This document shows positions 32,041-39,421 of a stretch of 64,000 bases of DNA, piece by piece. Under the pieces are notes generated by a model, which was not told the origin of the DNA, made no database searches, and was given only the letters and a program-made list of their open reading frames with translations. A program made the translations under genes and the position numbers. The stretch is from Pseudemcibacter aquimaris (lineage in GTDB: Bacteria > Pseudomonadota > Alphaproteobacteria > Sphingomonadales > Emcibacteraceae): contig NZ_CP079800.1 of NCBI RefSeq assembly GCF_028869115.1, positions 2,418,001-2,482,000 on the forward strand, given 5' to 3'. The stretch's first letter is position 1. Every line of letters begins with the position of its first letter.

Positions 32041-32709
32041 ATGAAATATACGATGGCTGATAGATTGAAAGCGCGGACCCGCCAATTGGGTCTCAACGCT
32101 GGTCAAGTCGCAGAGATGGCTAATATCAACAGATCATTTGTCTATGATATTATGCGTGGTCGATCTGGTAATCCAAACCTAGAGAAACTCGACAAACTCT
32201 CAGATGCTATCAAGGTAGAGCGAAACTGGCTGCTCCATGGTATGGGAGATGTTGAGGGTGAAAACCCCATCATGGAAGATCCGGATGAAGCCTTTGTCGC
32301 CGTGCCATCAGTCAAGCTGACAGCCTCTATGGGCGGAGGGCGTGAAGTCATTGAAGACGTCGAGCACGGTGAGCCCTATCATTTTCAGAGCTCGTGGATA
32401 AAACATAAATTACAAGCCGACCCCAAGAACCTGAAGATCATGCATGTGGAAGGTGACAGCATGATGCCCACACTGCATGACGGCGATGTGGTACTTGTTG
32501 ACGTAGGGCGAAAGTCACCCACCCCTCCAGGCATATTTATTCTTCATGATGGCATGGGGCTGGTTGCCAAGAGGCTCGAGAACATTCCAAATAATGATCC
32601 CCCAATGGTTCGGGTGATCTCAGACAATAACTTTTACTCCCCATATGAACGCACGCTTGATGAAGTAAATATCATTGGCAAGGTTCGATGGTATGCGCGG
32701 GAGATATAG
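32041..32709 (+). CDS. Phage repressor, XRE HTH plus S24 peptidase
   Basis: A 222-residue CI-type repressor. The N-terminal HTH spans about 6-60 (LGLNAGQVAEMANINRSFVYDI). The C-terminal S24 LexA-like domain has the nucleophile Ser140 in VEGDSMMPT and Lys177 in GLVAKRLE. SOS-triggered RecA-dependent self-cleavage is the usual way such proteins release lytic genes, though the expected Ala-Gly site is not obvious (an Ala-Ser at about 95-96 in TASMGGG is the nearest). GAGG lies 7 bp before ATG. A divergent early operon lies to its left, plus-strand lysogeny genes follow. Confidence 0.93.
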   Translation: MKYTMADRLKARTRQLGLNAGQVAEMANINRSFVYDIMRGRSGNPNLEKLDKLSDAIKVERNWLLHGMGDVEGENPIMEDPDEAFVAVPSVKLTASMGGGREVIEDVEHGEPYHFQSSWIKHKLQADPKNLKIMHVEGDSMMPTLHDGDVVLVDVGRKSPTPPGIFILHDGMGLVAKRLENIPNNDPPMVRVISDNNFYSPYERTLDEVNIIGKVRWYAREI

Positions 32710-33393
32710 TTGATCAGGTTCAAGCCGATACCAGATGCATCTGATGCCCTGAAGCTCTCTCCTATGATGAATGCGTCGGAGAGGCTACTCTCCTACATTG
32801 AAGAACATGATGGGATTGGCCTGACGCCGTCGAAGGCTTTCAAACGGGTCTTTGTGGAATGGGCTGCAGGTGAGTTTAACTGGCCGGGCTATTCGAAAGA
32901 CGAGCTGTTCAAGTTCAACAAAGTGCTGAATGAAATCGACTTTCCCCCACTCATGGATCTCCATGACCTATTGATTACCCTTAAAATTGGCCGCCACTAC
33001 AAAGGCAAGTTCAAACTCACGAAGACAGGCAAGGAACTGTTTAAACAGCCCGGTCGCTTGTTTGGAGTGATGATCCCCATCTATTTGTTTGAGGTGGATC
33101 ATCACCGCTTTTCCAGACGCTCCGATAGCCTAATGGGAAACTGGGACATTTTTCTAAATGTAATAGGCGACCTCACAACCAATGGGGCCACGGGCGGCCA
33201 GATCAGAAGGGCCTTATACGGCGAGCATGAGGGCACAGACTTCGATTACACTCTGAGCAATTTATATGTGCATGTCCTGCGTCCCCTGTGCTGGACTGGC
33301 CTTCTCCTCGAAAAAGAAGGTGAAAAGCTCAGAAGAAATGAAACGAGCCTATTCGTAAAAACACTGCTGTGGGATGAGGCTCTTGAGCTATGA
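32710..33393 (+). CDS. Unknown protein in repressor operon
   Basis: A 227-residue protein that starts with TTG directly after the repressor stop; GGGAG stands 6 bp before it. I see no known family. It begins with a winged-helix-like part (GIGLTPSKAFKRVFVEWAA), contains a KFKLTKTGKELFKQPGRLF segment like those of replication-initiator or DNA-binding proteins, and ends with a helical domain rich in Leu. The tight coupling to the repressor (no gap) and to the nuclease gene (ATGA overlap) says it is expressed in the lysogen. Confidence 0.68.
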   Translation: MIRFKPIPDASDALKLSPMMNASERLLSYIEEHDGIGLTPSKAFKRVFVEWAAGEFNWPGYSKDELFKFNKVLNEIDFPPLMDLHDLLITLKIGRHYKGKFKLTKTGKELFKQPGRLFGVMIPIYLFEVDHHRFSRRSDSLMGNWDIFLNVIGDLTTNGATGGQIRRALYGEHEGTDFDYTLSNLYVHVLRPLCWTGLLLEKEGEKLRRNETSLFVKTLLWDEALEL

Positions 33394-34067
33394 AGCAGAA
33401 ACTCATCCATACAACGGCAACCGCATTCTCATTACTCGTCCTATCAACTGTATGTCAGGCAGAAGACCTCCAAGGCACAGCCTCCGTGATTGATGGAGAC
33501 ACACTCGAAATCCACGGCACACGCATCAGGTTGCATGGCATCGACACACCAGAGAGCAAACAAACCTGTGTGGCCAATGGGTCAACGTACCGGTGCGGCC
33601 AGAAAGCAGCCCTCGCTCTTTCTGACAAGATCCAAAGATCACCTATCCGTTGTACAGTGAAGGACACTGATCGATATGGCCGCTCAATAGCTGTTTGTTA
33701 CAAGAACGGCGAAGACTTGAACTCATGGATGGTTTCTCAGGGGTGGGCAGTCGCATATCGTCGATATTCTAAAGATTATGTGTCTCAGGAACAGTCCGCC
33801 AAAAGTAATAAAGCTGGCATATGGGCAGGTGACTTTGTGCTGCCTTGGGAATGGCGTCGAGGAAAGCGATTAACTCAGGTGGTGTCATCCGACCGAAACG
33901 GCGAATGCAAAATTAAGGGCAATATCAGCAGTAAAGGTAAGAAAATTTATCATGTCCCGGGTGGTCGTTGGTATGAGAAGACTCGGATCGACGAGAGCAA
34001 AGGCGAGCGCTTTTTTTGTTCAGAGCAGGAAGCCAAAGCCGCAGGGTGGAGGAAATCCTCTTATTAA
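33390..34067 (+). CDS. Secreted thermonuclease (SNase) with Excalibur/sunset-like C-terminus
   Basis: A 225-residue staphylococcal-nuclease-type enzyme. Residues 1-24 are a signal peptide (LLVLSTVCQA then AED). The SNase domain (about 26-150) has VIDGDTLEI, RIRLHGIDTPESKQ, DRYGRSIAVCY, and QGWAVAYRRYSKDY with the usual Asp, Arg and Glu catalytic positions. The last 55 residues (KGNISSKGKKIYHVPGGRWY, GERFFCSEQEAKAAGWRKS) are the small sunset-type domain seen behind such nucleases. It lies in the repressor operon, so it is probably made in lysogeny and acts in the periplasm or outside. Confidence 0.88.
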   Translation: MKQKLIHTTATAFSLLVLSTVCQAEDLQGTASVIDGDTLEIHGTRIRLHGIDTPESKQTCVANGSTYRCGQKAALALSDKIQRSPIRCTVKDTDRYGRSIAVCYKNGEDLNSWMVSQGWAVAYRRYSKDYVSQEQSAKSNKAGIWAGDFVLPWEWRRGKRLTQVVSSDRNGECKIKGNISSKGKKIYHVPGGRWYEKTRIDESKGERFFCSEQEAKAAGWRKSSY

Positions 34068-34116
34068 GCGCCTAAACACTCGCCTATTAATTCTAGACAT
34101 TCTATCTATCAGTGCG

Positions 34117-34151
34117 TAGTCTAAACTACCTGTAACTTTTAGACGAAACTA
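34117..34151. repeat. Direct repeat TAGtCtAAACTA upstream of the helicase gene
   Basis: Two 12-bp copies, TAGTCTAAACTA (34117-34128) and TAGACGAAACTA (34140-34151), two mismatches, start 23 bp apart in the 117-bp gap before the helicase gene. A third partial element TAGACATTCTA lies at 34094-34104. They may be operator sites for the cargo promoter. Confidence 0.4.
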
Positions 34152-34184
34152 TAGGGCCGTCAATCGGCGCTACGAGCAGATAGT

Positions 34185-36992
34185 ATGAAAATAGATAATT
34201 TTAAGCCACTAAAAGTGCGCTGGCCTCAATTATATGAGTATGCCCACCACGCAGAACAGTACGTTCACTCTGACCCCCACACTGCAATTATCAAGCTAAG
34301 ATGTTTTGCCGAACAGCTAGTGGGCACACTATACAGAGAACTAAACCTTCCATGTGATAGAAATGATGCGTTCTTCGAAAAGTTAACAGCTAAAGCATGT
34401 GTCGAAGTAGTGGACGAAGCTATTCTTCAAAAACTACATACAATTCGTATTCTTGGGAACAAAGCAGCTCATGGTGAGCAAGTGGAGACAGACGGTGCCC
34501 TGTCACTGCTGTATGATGCTTATGTGATCGGCCAGTGGATCTTCAAAACTTACAGCGGTTCCTTTGAAGAACAATATCCGGCTTTTGAGGAACCACTTCC
34601 GCCATCTAATGTTGGCGATGCGCTGCTCGAAAAAAACAAATTATTGAATAGCCAGCTTGAAGATGTGAAAGCTGAGTTGGCTCAGCTTCAGAAGTCTGAA
34701 CTTGAAGCACAGATAAAAAATAGAGAATTGCAACATTCTCTTAACGAAGCAGAGCTTCAAAGATTCAAAAACGCCTCAACCCGTGCGATTGAAACCATTG
34801 ATACCCGTTCTCACCCCTACCAAAACGACATTGATTTAAAGGACATTTTTGCATCCTACACATTAACTAACGACCAACAGAAACTGGTTAGTCGACTTGA
34901 GAGTTTTCTGAATGGGTCAAACGAAAAGCTATTCTTATTGCAAGGTTATGCGGGAACAGGGAAAACTTTTATTACAAAAGGACTAACAGAATATTTTCGC
35001 GCGATTGGACGAAATTTTGTCTTAGCGGCTCCGACAGGTAAGGCTTCTAAAGTAATCGCTGATAAAACTAAGTGCCAAGCATCTACTATTCACAAAGCTA
35101 TTTATTCCTTCAAGGACATTTCTGAATACCGGGAGGACGGTTTAGACGGGTCTCAGACATACAAATATTATGCTCAACTGGCTGTTAACGACCATTCTGC
35201 GGATACCGTATTTATTGTCGATGAGGCCTCAATGGTGTCAGATATCTATAGTGAAGAGGAATTCTTTCGATTTGGTTCCGGCTATTTACTCCAAGATTTC
35301 ATGGATTTTGTGAACCTTGATCATAATGACCATAACAAGAAAGTTATTTTCATAGGCGACAACGCTCAGCTTCCGCCAGTCGGCATGAAGTATTCCCCTG
35401 CATTAAACCCCCAGCATCTTCAAAAGAAATATAATAAGATTTCTTTGAGTTTTGAGTTAAGAGAAGTCGTTCGCCAGAAGGCTGATAGTGGAGTAATTGC
35501 AAATTCAATTAAGTTAAGAGACTCAATTGATAAATCTGTATTCAACCAATTAGACTTTAACTGCGAGTATCCAGACATTAAAGAAGTTGATTACTCCGAT
35601 CTGATATCCTGCTACTTAGACAGCTGTAATGCAAAAATCAATGCTGAGTCAATTATACTAGCCCATTCGAACGCAGACGTCGCTGCATACAATCGAAGGG
35701 TGCGTGAACACTTCTTCCCTGAACAGTCCGATATAGCAAGCGGCGACAAGGTGATGGCAGTAAGCAATAACTATGCATACGGCGTCGACATTTTTAATGG
35801 TGATTTTGGCTTGATACGGGAAGTACTCGGTTCACCTGAAACGCGGACACAAGTTATAAAGAGAAAGAACTCAGAGACTGATGTTGTCGAGGAAATTGAA
35901 GTCCCAATCACCTTCAGAAACGTTAATATTGGTTTCAAAGACCTTGATGGTCGAGCACATTTTTTTAATGCTAAAGTGGTCGAAAATTTAATCTACAGCG
36001 ATCACCCTAGTCTAACATCTGATGAGAACAAGGCTCTCTACCTTGATTTCTGCATACGAAACCCGAAGCTAAAGCCAAATACGTTAGAATTCAAAGAAGC
36101 GCTTAGATCAGACCTATACTTCAATGCTCTAAGAGTGAAGTTTGGATATGCTATCACTTGTCACAAAGCTCAAGGCAGTGAATGGAACAACGTATTTGTA
36201 AAATGCCGAACACACCAAAGCCAACTTACCTCAGATTATTTTAGATGGATATACACTGCTATCACGCGGACAAAGCAGAACTTGTTTCTCCTAGATCCAC
36301 CAAAAATTAAAATCGGTTCAGGGATCAAAGTTGTATCGTCTCCCAATTCACATCGGGAAATCCCGGAAGCAACTGTTCTTAATACGCACAAGACAAACCA
36401 AACTCAGAACAGCTTCACAGCAACAGAACCGCTATATGGAATTCCGCCTAATGCGCACTTTTCAAACAATCTTCTAAAACGAGTTCAAGCCACCATTAAA
36501 GACAAGAGCGAAACAATCCAAGATATTGAGCTCAAACAATACCAAGACATCTATTTCTTTAAGAACGACGACGATGCTGCAAGGATAGATATCAGATACA
36601 ATGGAAAGCAAAAAATTACCGCTATCACAACGCCTAAGCAAACAGCCTTCAGCCTTGAACTGTTGGAAATGCTCTCGCCTCTAAAGGGAGAAATTATTCT
36701 CGCCGCGTCAGAACCCCAGAATGAACTCATGGATTTTGGTGAAGATTTTCTCAACGCCTTTCACGAAAGACTTAGCCCAATTGCCAGCGAAAACGGTTTG
36801 ATAATTAGCAGTGTTGAACCATTGGATTGGAACCAAAGGTACCATTTCACTTCTGGAAATGAGAGAGCCGTTGTTGATATATTCTATAATGGGAAAAAAC
36901 AATTTACTAAATGCGCATTGGTTAAAACCGCATGCACATCCACTGCCTTTTCAAACTCCGTTCTGAAATTAATAATGGAAGAGTTAGGCTAA
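34185..36992 (+). CDS. DUF4145-like / RecD-UvrD-type helicase with tandem C-terminal repeats
   Basis: A 935-residue protein. Residues 1-125 resemble DUF4145 (LRCFAEQLVGTLYRELN, IRILGNKAAHGEQV), as at the N-terminus of some restriction and defence proteins. A coiled coil follows (150-200). The SF1 helicase core has Walker A GYAGTGKT (254-261), DEAS (346-349), GDNAQLPPVG, and the late YAITCHKAQGSEWNNV. The C-terminus has two copies of an unknown domain of about 75 residues (roughly 762-834 and 859-935), each with a DI-x-YNGK core. It is AT-rich compared with phage structural genes and overlaps the next gene by TAATG. I infer a defence role; a DNA repair role is possible. Confidence 0.8.
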   Translation: MKIDNFKPLKVRWPQLYEYAHHAEQYVHSDPHTAIIKLRCFAEQLVGTLYRELNLPCDRNDAFFEKLTAKACVEVVDEAILQKLHTIRILGNKAAHGEQVETDGALSLLYDAYVIGQWIFKTYSGSFEEQYPAFEEPLPPSNVGDALLEKNKLLNSQLEDVKAELAQLQKSELEAQIKNRELQHSLNEAELQRFKNASTRAIETIDTRSHPYQNDIDLKDIFASYTLTNDQQKLVSRLESFLNGSNEKLFLLQGYAGTGKTFITKGLTEYFRAIGRNFVLAAPTGKASKVIADKTKCQASTIHKAIYSFKDISEYREDGLDGSQTYKYYAQLAVNDHSADTVFIVDEASMVSDIYSEEEFFRFGSGYLLQDFMDFVNLDHNDHNKKVIFIGDNAQLPPVGMKYSPALNPQHLQKKYNKISLSFELREVVRQKADSGVIANSIKLRDSIDKSVFNQLDFNCEYPDIKEVDYSDLISCYLDSCNAKINAESIILAHSNADVAAYNRRVREHFFPEQSDIASGDKVMAVSNNYAYGVDIFNGDFGLIREVLGSPETRTQVIKRKNSETDVVEEIEVPITFRNVNIGFKDLDGRAHFFNAKVVENLIYSDHPSLTSDENKALYLDFCIRNPKLKPNTLEFKEALRSDLYFNALRVKFGYAITCHKAQGSEWNNVFVKCRTHQSQLTSDYFRWIYTAITRTKQNLFLLDPPKIKIGSGIKVVSSPNSHREIPEATVLNTHKTNQTQNSFTATEPLYGIPPNAHFSNNLLKRVQATIKDKSETIQDIELKQYQDIYFFKNDDDAARIDIRYNGKQKITAITTPKQTAFSLELLEMLSPLKGEIILAASEPQNELMDFGEDFLNAFHERLSPIASENGLIISSVEPLDWNQRYHFTSGNERAVVDIFYNGKKQFTKCALVKTACTSTAFSNSVLKLIMEELG

Positions 36993-38887
36993 TGCTTTCC
37001 AGTCGAGATGTATTTGCCAAGCGCAAGGAAGGCGAAATTGACGAAGCCTATCAAATGGCACTCCAATTAATGAAGAATTCTGAAATTGATGATTGGGATA
37101 GAAAAGCTTTCGGATGGTGCCTTATTGATCTTATCAAACGTGATACCAAGTTAAGCGATTTCAGCAAAATTGAAATTTATGGAAATCAACTAAGACCCTT
37201 GAAGGTAGACCCTTCTGACAAAGTATTCAGGGATCAAAAGGAATACGCTCTCAAACTATGTAACCCGAATGCCAAAATTATTCTTGAAGCCAAAAGTCAC
37301 AGCAAAAACGGCAATCATCAGCAGGCGTTAAATATATATCGGGATCTAATTCATAGGGGGGATAATTCCGCAGAAACACATACCAGTGCGGCTTGGGAGC
37401 TTTATAAGACTGCAAAGTCCATGATTAGCCAAGATCCTGCTAATCATCATGGCGCAAAAAGATTATTGAACGAGTACCTTCACCTCAATACTGAAAAGCC
37501 CTCGCTGCTGCATTCTTGTTTCCTACAACTAGCTGACAAGATTGCTATAGCGGGCAAACTAAACATGGGTGCGTTCGTTAGCATATGGAACTTAGAAAAC
37601 CTTCGTTATGAAGACTATGAACCGTTCATTACGAATGATGGAGAAACCTATCCTTCCCTAGCTGAAAAAGTCTTACAGCACGCCTGCAAAGATTCTTTTA
37701 GTCGTGAAGCTAAAAGCGAACTAATTTACCTATTGCCATTCGTTGAAAACTGCATCAGCCAATTTCCTGAAAACTTATGGCTAAAACTCAGCCAAACAAA
37801 AATATATTTAGGAATTGGTCAAAGTGACAAAGCACGTTCTGTTGGCTTACAGGTTGTAAAGAACAAGCCAAACAATTATTGGACCTGGGAGCTGCTTGGT
37901 GACATCTACGCCGGAGATGAGCCCGATATCAGCCTTTCCTGCTACTGCAAATCCTTGCTTTGTGAGAAAGACATAAACTTCATAACAAAGGTTAAACTTA
38001 AGCTCACGAATATTTTGATTGCACGTAACCTCCTTGCCGAAGCAAAATTTGAAGTTCAAGAAATCTCGAAATTCAAACAAGAAAAAGGCCAAAAGGTCCC
38101 AGACGAGTTAACCGAAATCATTAATCTGCCCTGGTTTGAAGGTCAAAAAGAGCTGAAATCCAACGAAGCCCTTTACCTGAAATATTCCGTCAACGCTGAT
38201 GAATTGCTAATATCTGATATGCCTTGGAAGAAAGCGGTATTAGGCGAGAAGTTCACAACAAAATCAAATCCAAACAAACCTCGTCGCAAAATATATATTG
38301 AAGATCATAATCACCCTATTGAAATTTCGATTCCTGAATCCAGAATAAATTTGCCCCAAAAGAGACATGGTCTTTCTATCGCGCTGAAAGGCGAAGAAGA
38401 TCTAGATGGTCGCTTTCAGATCTATTCTCTACAGCCAAGAGAAGCTGAGGACTGGGATATCTTCGGAAAATATATCGGCGTTGTAGACAACGTTAACCAT
38501 CAGAAAAAGTTATTACATTTTATGGTTAGCCGCCAAATTGATGGAATCATTCATTTCTCTGAATTAGAATCTATCTTCTCACTTGGCGCAGCAATCGAGC
38601 TACGACTAGCAACGTATAAATCAAAGAAGGGAACTGGCTTTCGCGTTCTGACAGCATCCAAAACTGACAAATCTCCCCCTTCCGAGTTAATTAAACAGTT
38701 TGAAAGTAATGTTTCCGCAGACAGGGGAATGGGCTTTACTGATGACAATATATTCATCCCGCCCCCATTAATGGAGCAGCACTCTATATACGATCAATGT
38801 ACAGTCAATGGTACGGCAATATTAAGCTACAACAAGAAACGCTCCGAATGGGGCTGGCGAGCATTAGAAATTCATAGTGTTGAATAA
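36992..38887 (+). CDS. TPR / OB-fold partner protein
   Basis: A 631-residue protein starting MLSSRDVFAKRKEGEID at the ATG that overlaps the helicase stop. Residues 10-400 are helical repeats of TPR type (DEAYQMALQLMKN, HQQALNIYRDLIHRG, WTWELLGDIYAGD). The C-terminal 190 residues look like two OB/S1-or cold-shock-like domains, the second with GMGFTDDNIFIPPPLME and WGWRALEI. I recall similar proteins as DUF7017-type but am not sure. The tight coupling implies a complex with the helicase, perhaps sensing nucleic acid by its OB folds. Confidence 0.72.
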   Translation: MLSSRDVFAKRKEGEIDEAYQMALQLMKNSEIDDWDRKAFGWCLIDLIKRDTKLSDFSKIEIYGNQLRPLKVDPSDKVFRDQKEYALKLCNPNAKIILEAKSHSKNGNHQQALNIYRDLIHRGDNSAETHTSAAWELYKTAKSMISQDPANHHGAKRLLNEYLHLNTEKPSLLHSCFLQLADKIAIAGKLNMGAFVSIWNLENLRYEDYEPFITNDGETYPSLAEKVLQHACKDSFSREAKSELIYLLPFVENCISQFPENLWLKLSQTKIYLGIGQSDKARSVGLQVVKNKPNNYWTWELLGDIYAGDEPDISLSCYCKSLLCEKDINFITKVKLKLTNILIARNLLAEAKFEVQEISKFKQEKGQKVPDELTEIINLPWFEGQKELKSNEALYLKYSVNADELLISDMPWKKAVLGEKFTTKSNPNKPRRKIYIEDHNHPIEISIPESRINLPQKRHGLSIALKGEEDLDGRFQIYSLQPREAEDWDIFGKYIGVVDNVNHQKKLLHFMVSRQIDGIIHFSELESIFSLGAAIELRLATYKSKKGTGFRVLTASKTDKSPPSELIKQFESNVSADRGMGFTDDNIFIPPPLMEQHSIYDQCTVNGTAILSYNKKRSEWGWRALEIHSVE

Positions 38888-38980
38888 AATATGATTTGGA
38901 TAATTCCACCCATTGCCCAATCACAACGAGTCCACTGTCCAGAACGATTTTCCCTTTAATTATAAGGGCTTCGCTGTCTC

Positions 38981-39001
38981 TTTAGTGCATTTTTAGTGCA
39001 C
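38981..39001. repeat. Left arm-type integrase site pair (TTTAGTGCA)
   Basis: TTTAGTGCAT (38981-38990) and TTTAGTGCAC (38992-39001), same orientation, start 11 bp apart. They lie about 70 bp left of the attachment core. An identically spaced pair lies on the other side at 39268-39288. Paired sites one helical turn apart on both flanks fit arm binding by a tyrosine integrase. Confidence 0.65.
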
Positions 39002-39008
39002 TAAGCAA

Positions 39009-39033
39009 AAAACCGCCCCAAAGGGACGGTTTT
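39009..39033 (-). terminator. Hairpin with flanking A/T runs
   Basis: An 11-bp stem with one mismatch (39009-39019 with 39023-39033) and AAA loop, flanked by A and T tracts, so it could act in both directions. On the minus strand it follows the tRNA 3' fragment, as a tRNA terminator would, which suggests the phage carries a replacement terminator behind the tRNA end it rebuilds. Confidence 0.6.
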
Positions 39034-39070
39034 CTGACTTTCGTATCTCTTTGATATACAAAGAGAATTT

Positions 39071-39116
39071 TGGTTGCGGGGGCAGGATTTGAACCTGCGG
39101 CCTTCAGGTTATGAGC
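39071..39116 (-). other. Hybrid att core: 3' part of initiator tRNA-Met
   Basis: On the minus strand this 46-bp segment runs from the anticodon loop (GCTCATAACC, anticodon CAT at 39113-39111) through the TPsiC arm (GGTTCAAATCC) to the 3' end CCGCAACCA, matching the 3' portion of proteobacterial tRNA-fMet. The 5' half is missing and the anticodon stem cannot pair with the bases before it, so it is not a functional tRNA. Phages that integrate in tRNA genes leave such a fragment at the distal end. The intact gene should lie to the right, outside the window. Confidence 0.88.
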
Positions 39117-39421
39117 GGATGCTAAGAAACTGTTTTTATTGTTCTTTACACCCTTTAGAATTGCGAAATAGCACCCTAACCTTTTGATATGTGGCACTTA
39201 GTTTTATGAGTCGGGGCCCAACTGTTTTCGCTCCGCTTCTTACCGATTATCAGGAACATTTGCTCCCTTTAGTGCACTTTTAGTGCACGTTTTTAAGGGC
39301 CATACGCAGCAATTCTCTGGGCTAATTTTGTTTTCGCGCTGCTTGATTATCCCCTTGATATAACTTGATAATAACGTCGTTCCAAGCATCCTTGTACGCA
39401 TAGAAATTCAAATTTGTGTAG
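39117..39421. other. Attachment-arm DNA between core and integrase, no gene
   Basis: A 305-bp gene-free stretch that holds the right arm-site pair and the integrase leader. It also contains TTGATA (39355-39360) and a second CTTGATA 11 bp later, near the integrase start, which may belong to its promoter. A short minus-strand reading frame across the core is only a translation of the tRNA sequence and I do not call it a gene. Confidence 0.6.
39268..39288. repeat. Right arm-type integrase site pair (TTTAGTGCAC)
   Basis: Two perfect copies, 39268-39277 and 39279-39288, 11 bp apart, same orientation as the left pair. They lie between the attachment core and the integrase gene. Confidence 0.65.

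Larger units (their letters stand above)
1..39116. mobile_element. Prophage P1 (left end outside window)
   Basis: This stretch reads as one temperate phage. It has minus-strand tail, head and packaging genes, then DNA modification, replication and recombination genes, then a divergent S24 repressor and plus-strand lysogeny/cargo genes ending at a tRNA-fragment attachment core. No integrase of its own is visible, because by analogy with P2 it lies at the other end, left of the window. The right boundary at the core (39071-39116) is inferred from the tRNA homology, the flanking paired repeats, and the integrase beginning just beyond. I see no bacterial housekeeping gene anywhere in it. Confidence 0.85.

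Noticed and set aside
38952-38968. CCCTT/AAGGG stem as terminator of the helicase/TPR module
   Set aside because: Only 5 bp with a 7-nt loop and no T-run; not strong enough to call.
39071-39116. Complete tRNA gene
   Set aside because: Only the part from the anticodon loop to CCA is present. No acceptor 5' strand or D arm lies to the right, and the anticodon stem cannot pair.
38982-39197. Minus-strand open frame across the attachment core
   Set aside because: The translated segment with NLKAAGSNPAPATK is the usual artefact of reading a tRNA 3' end as protein; there is no ribosome site.
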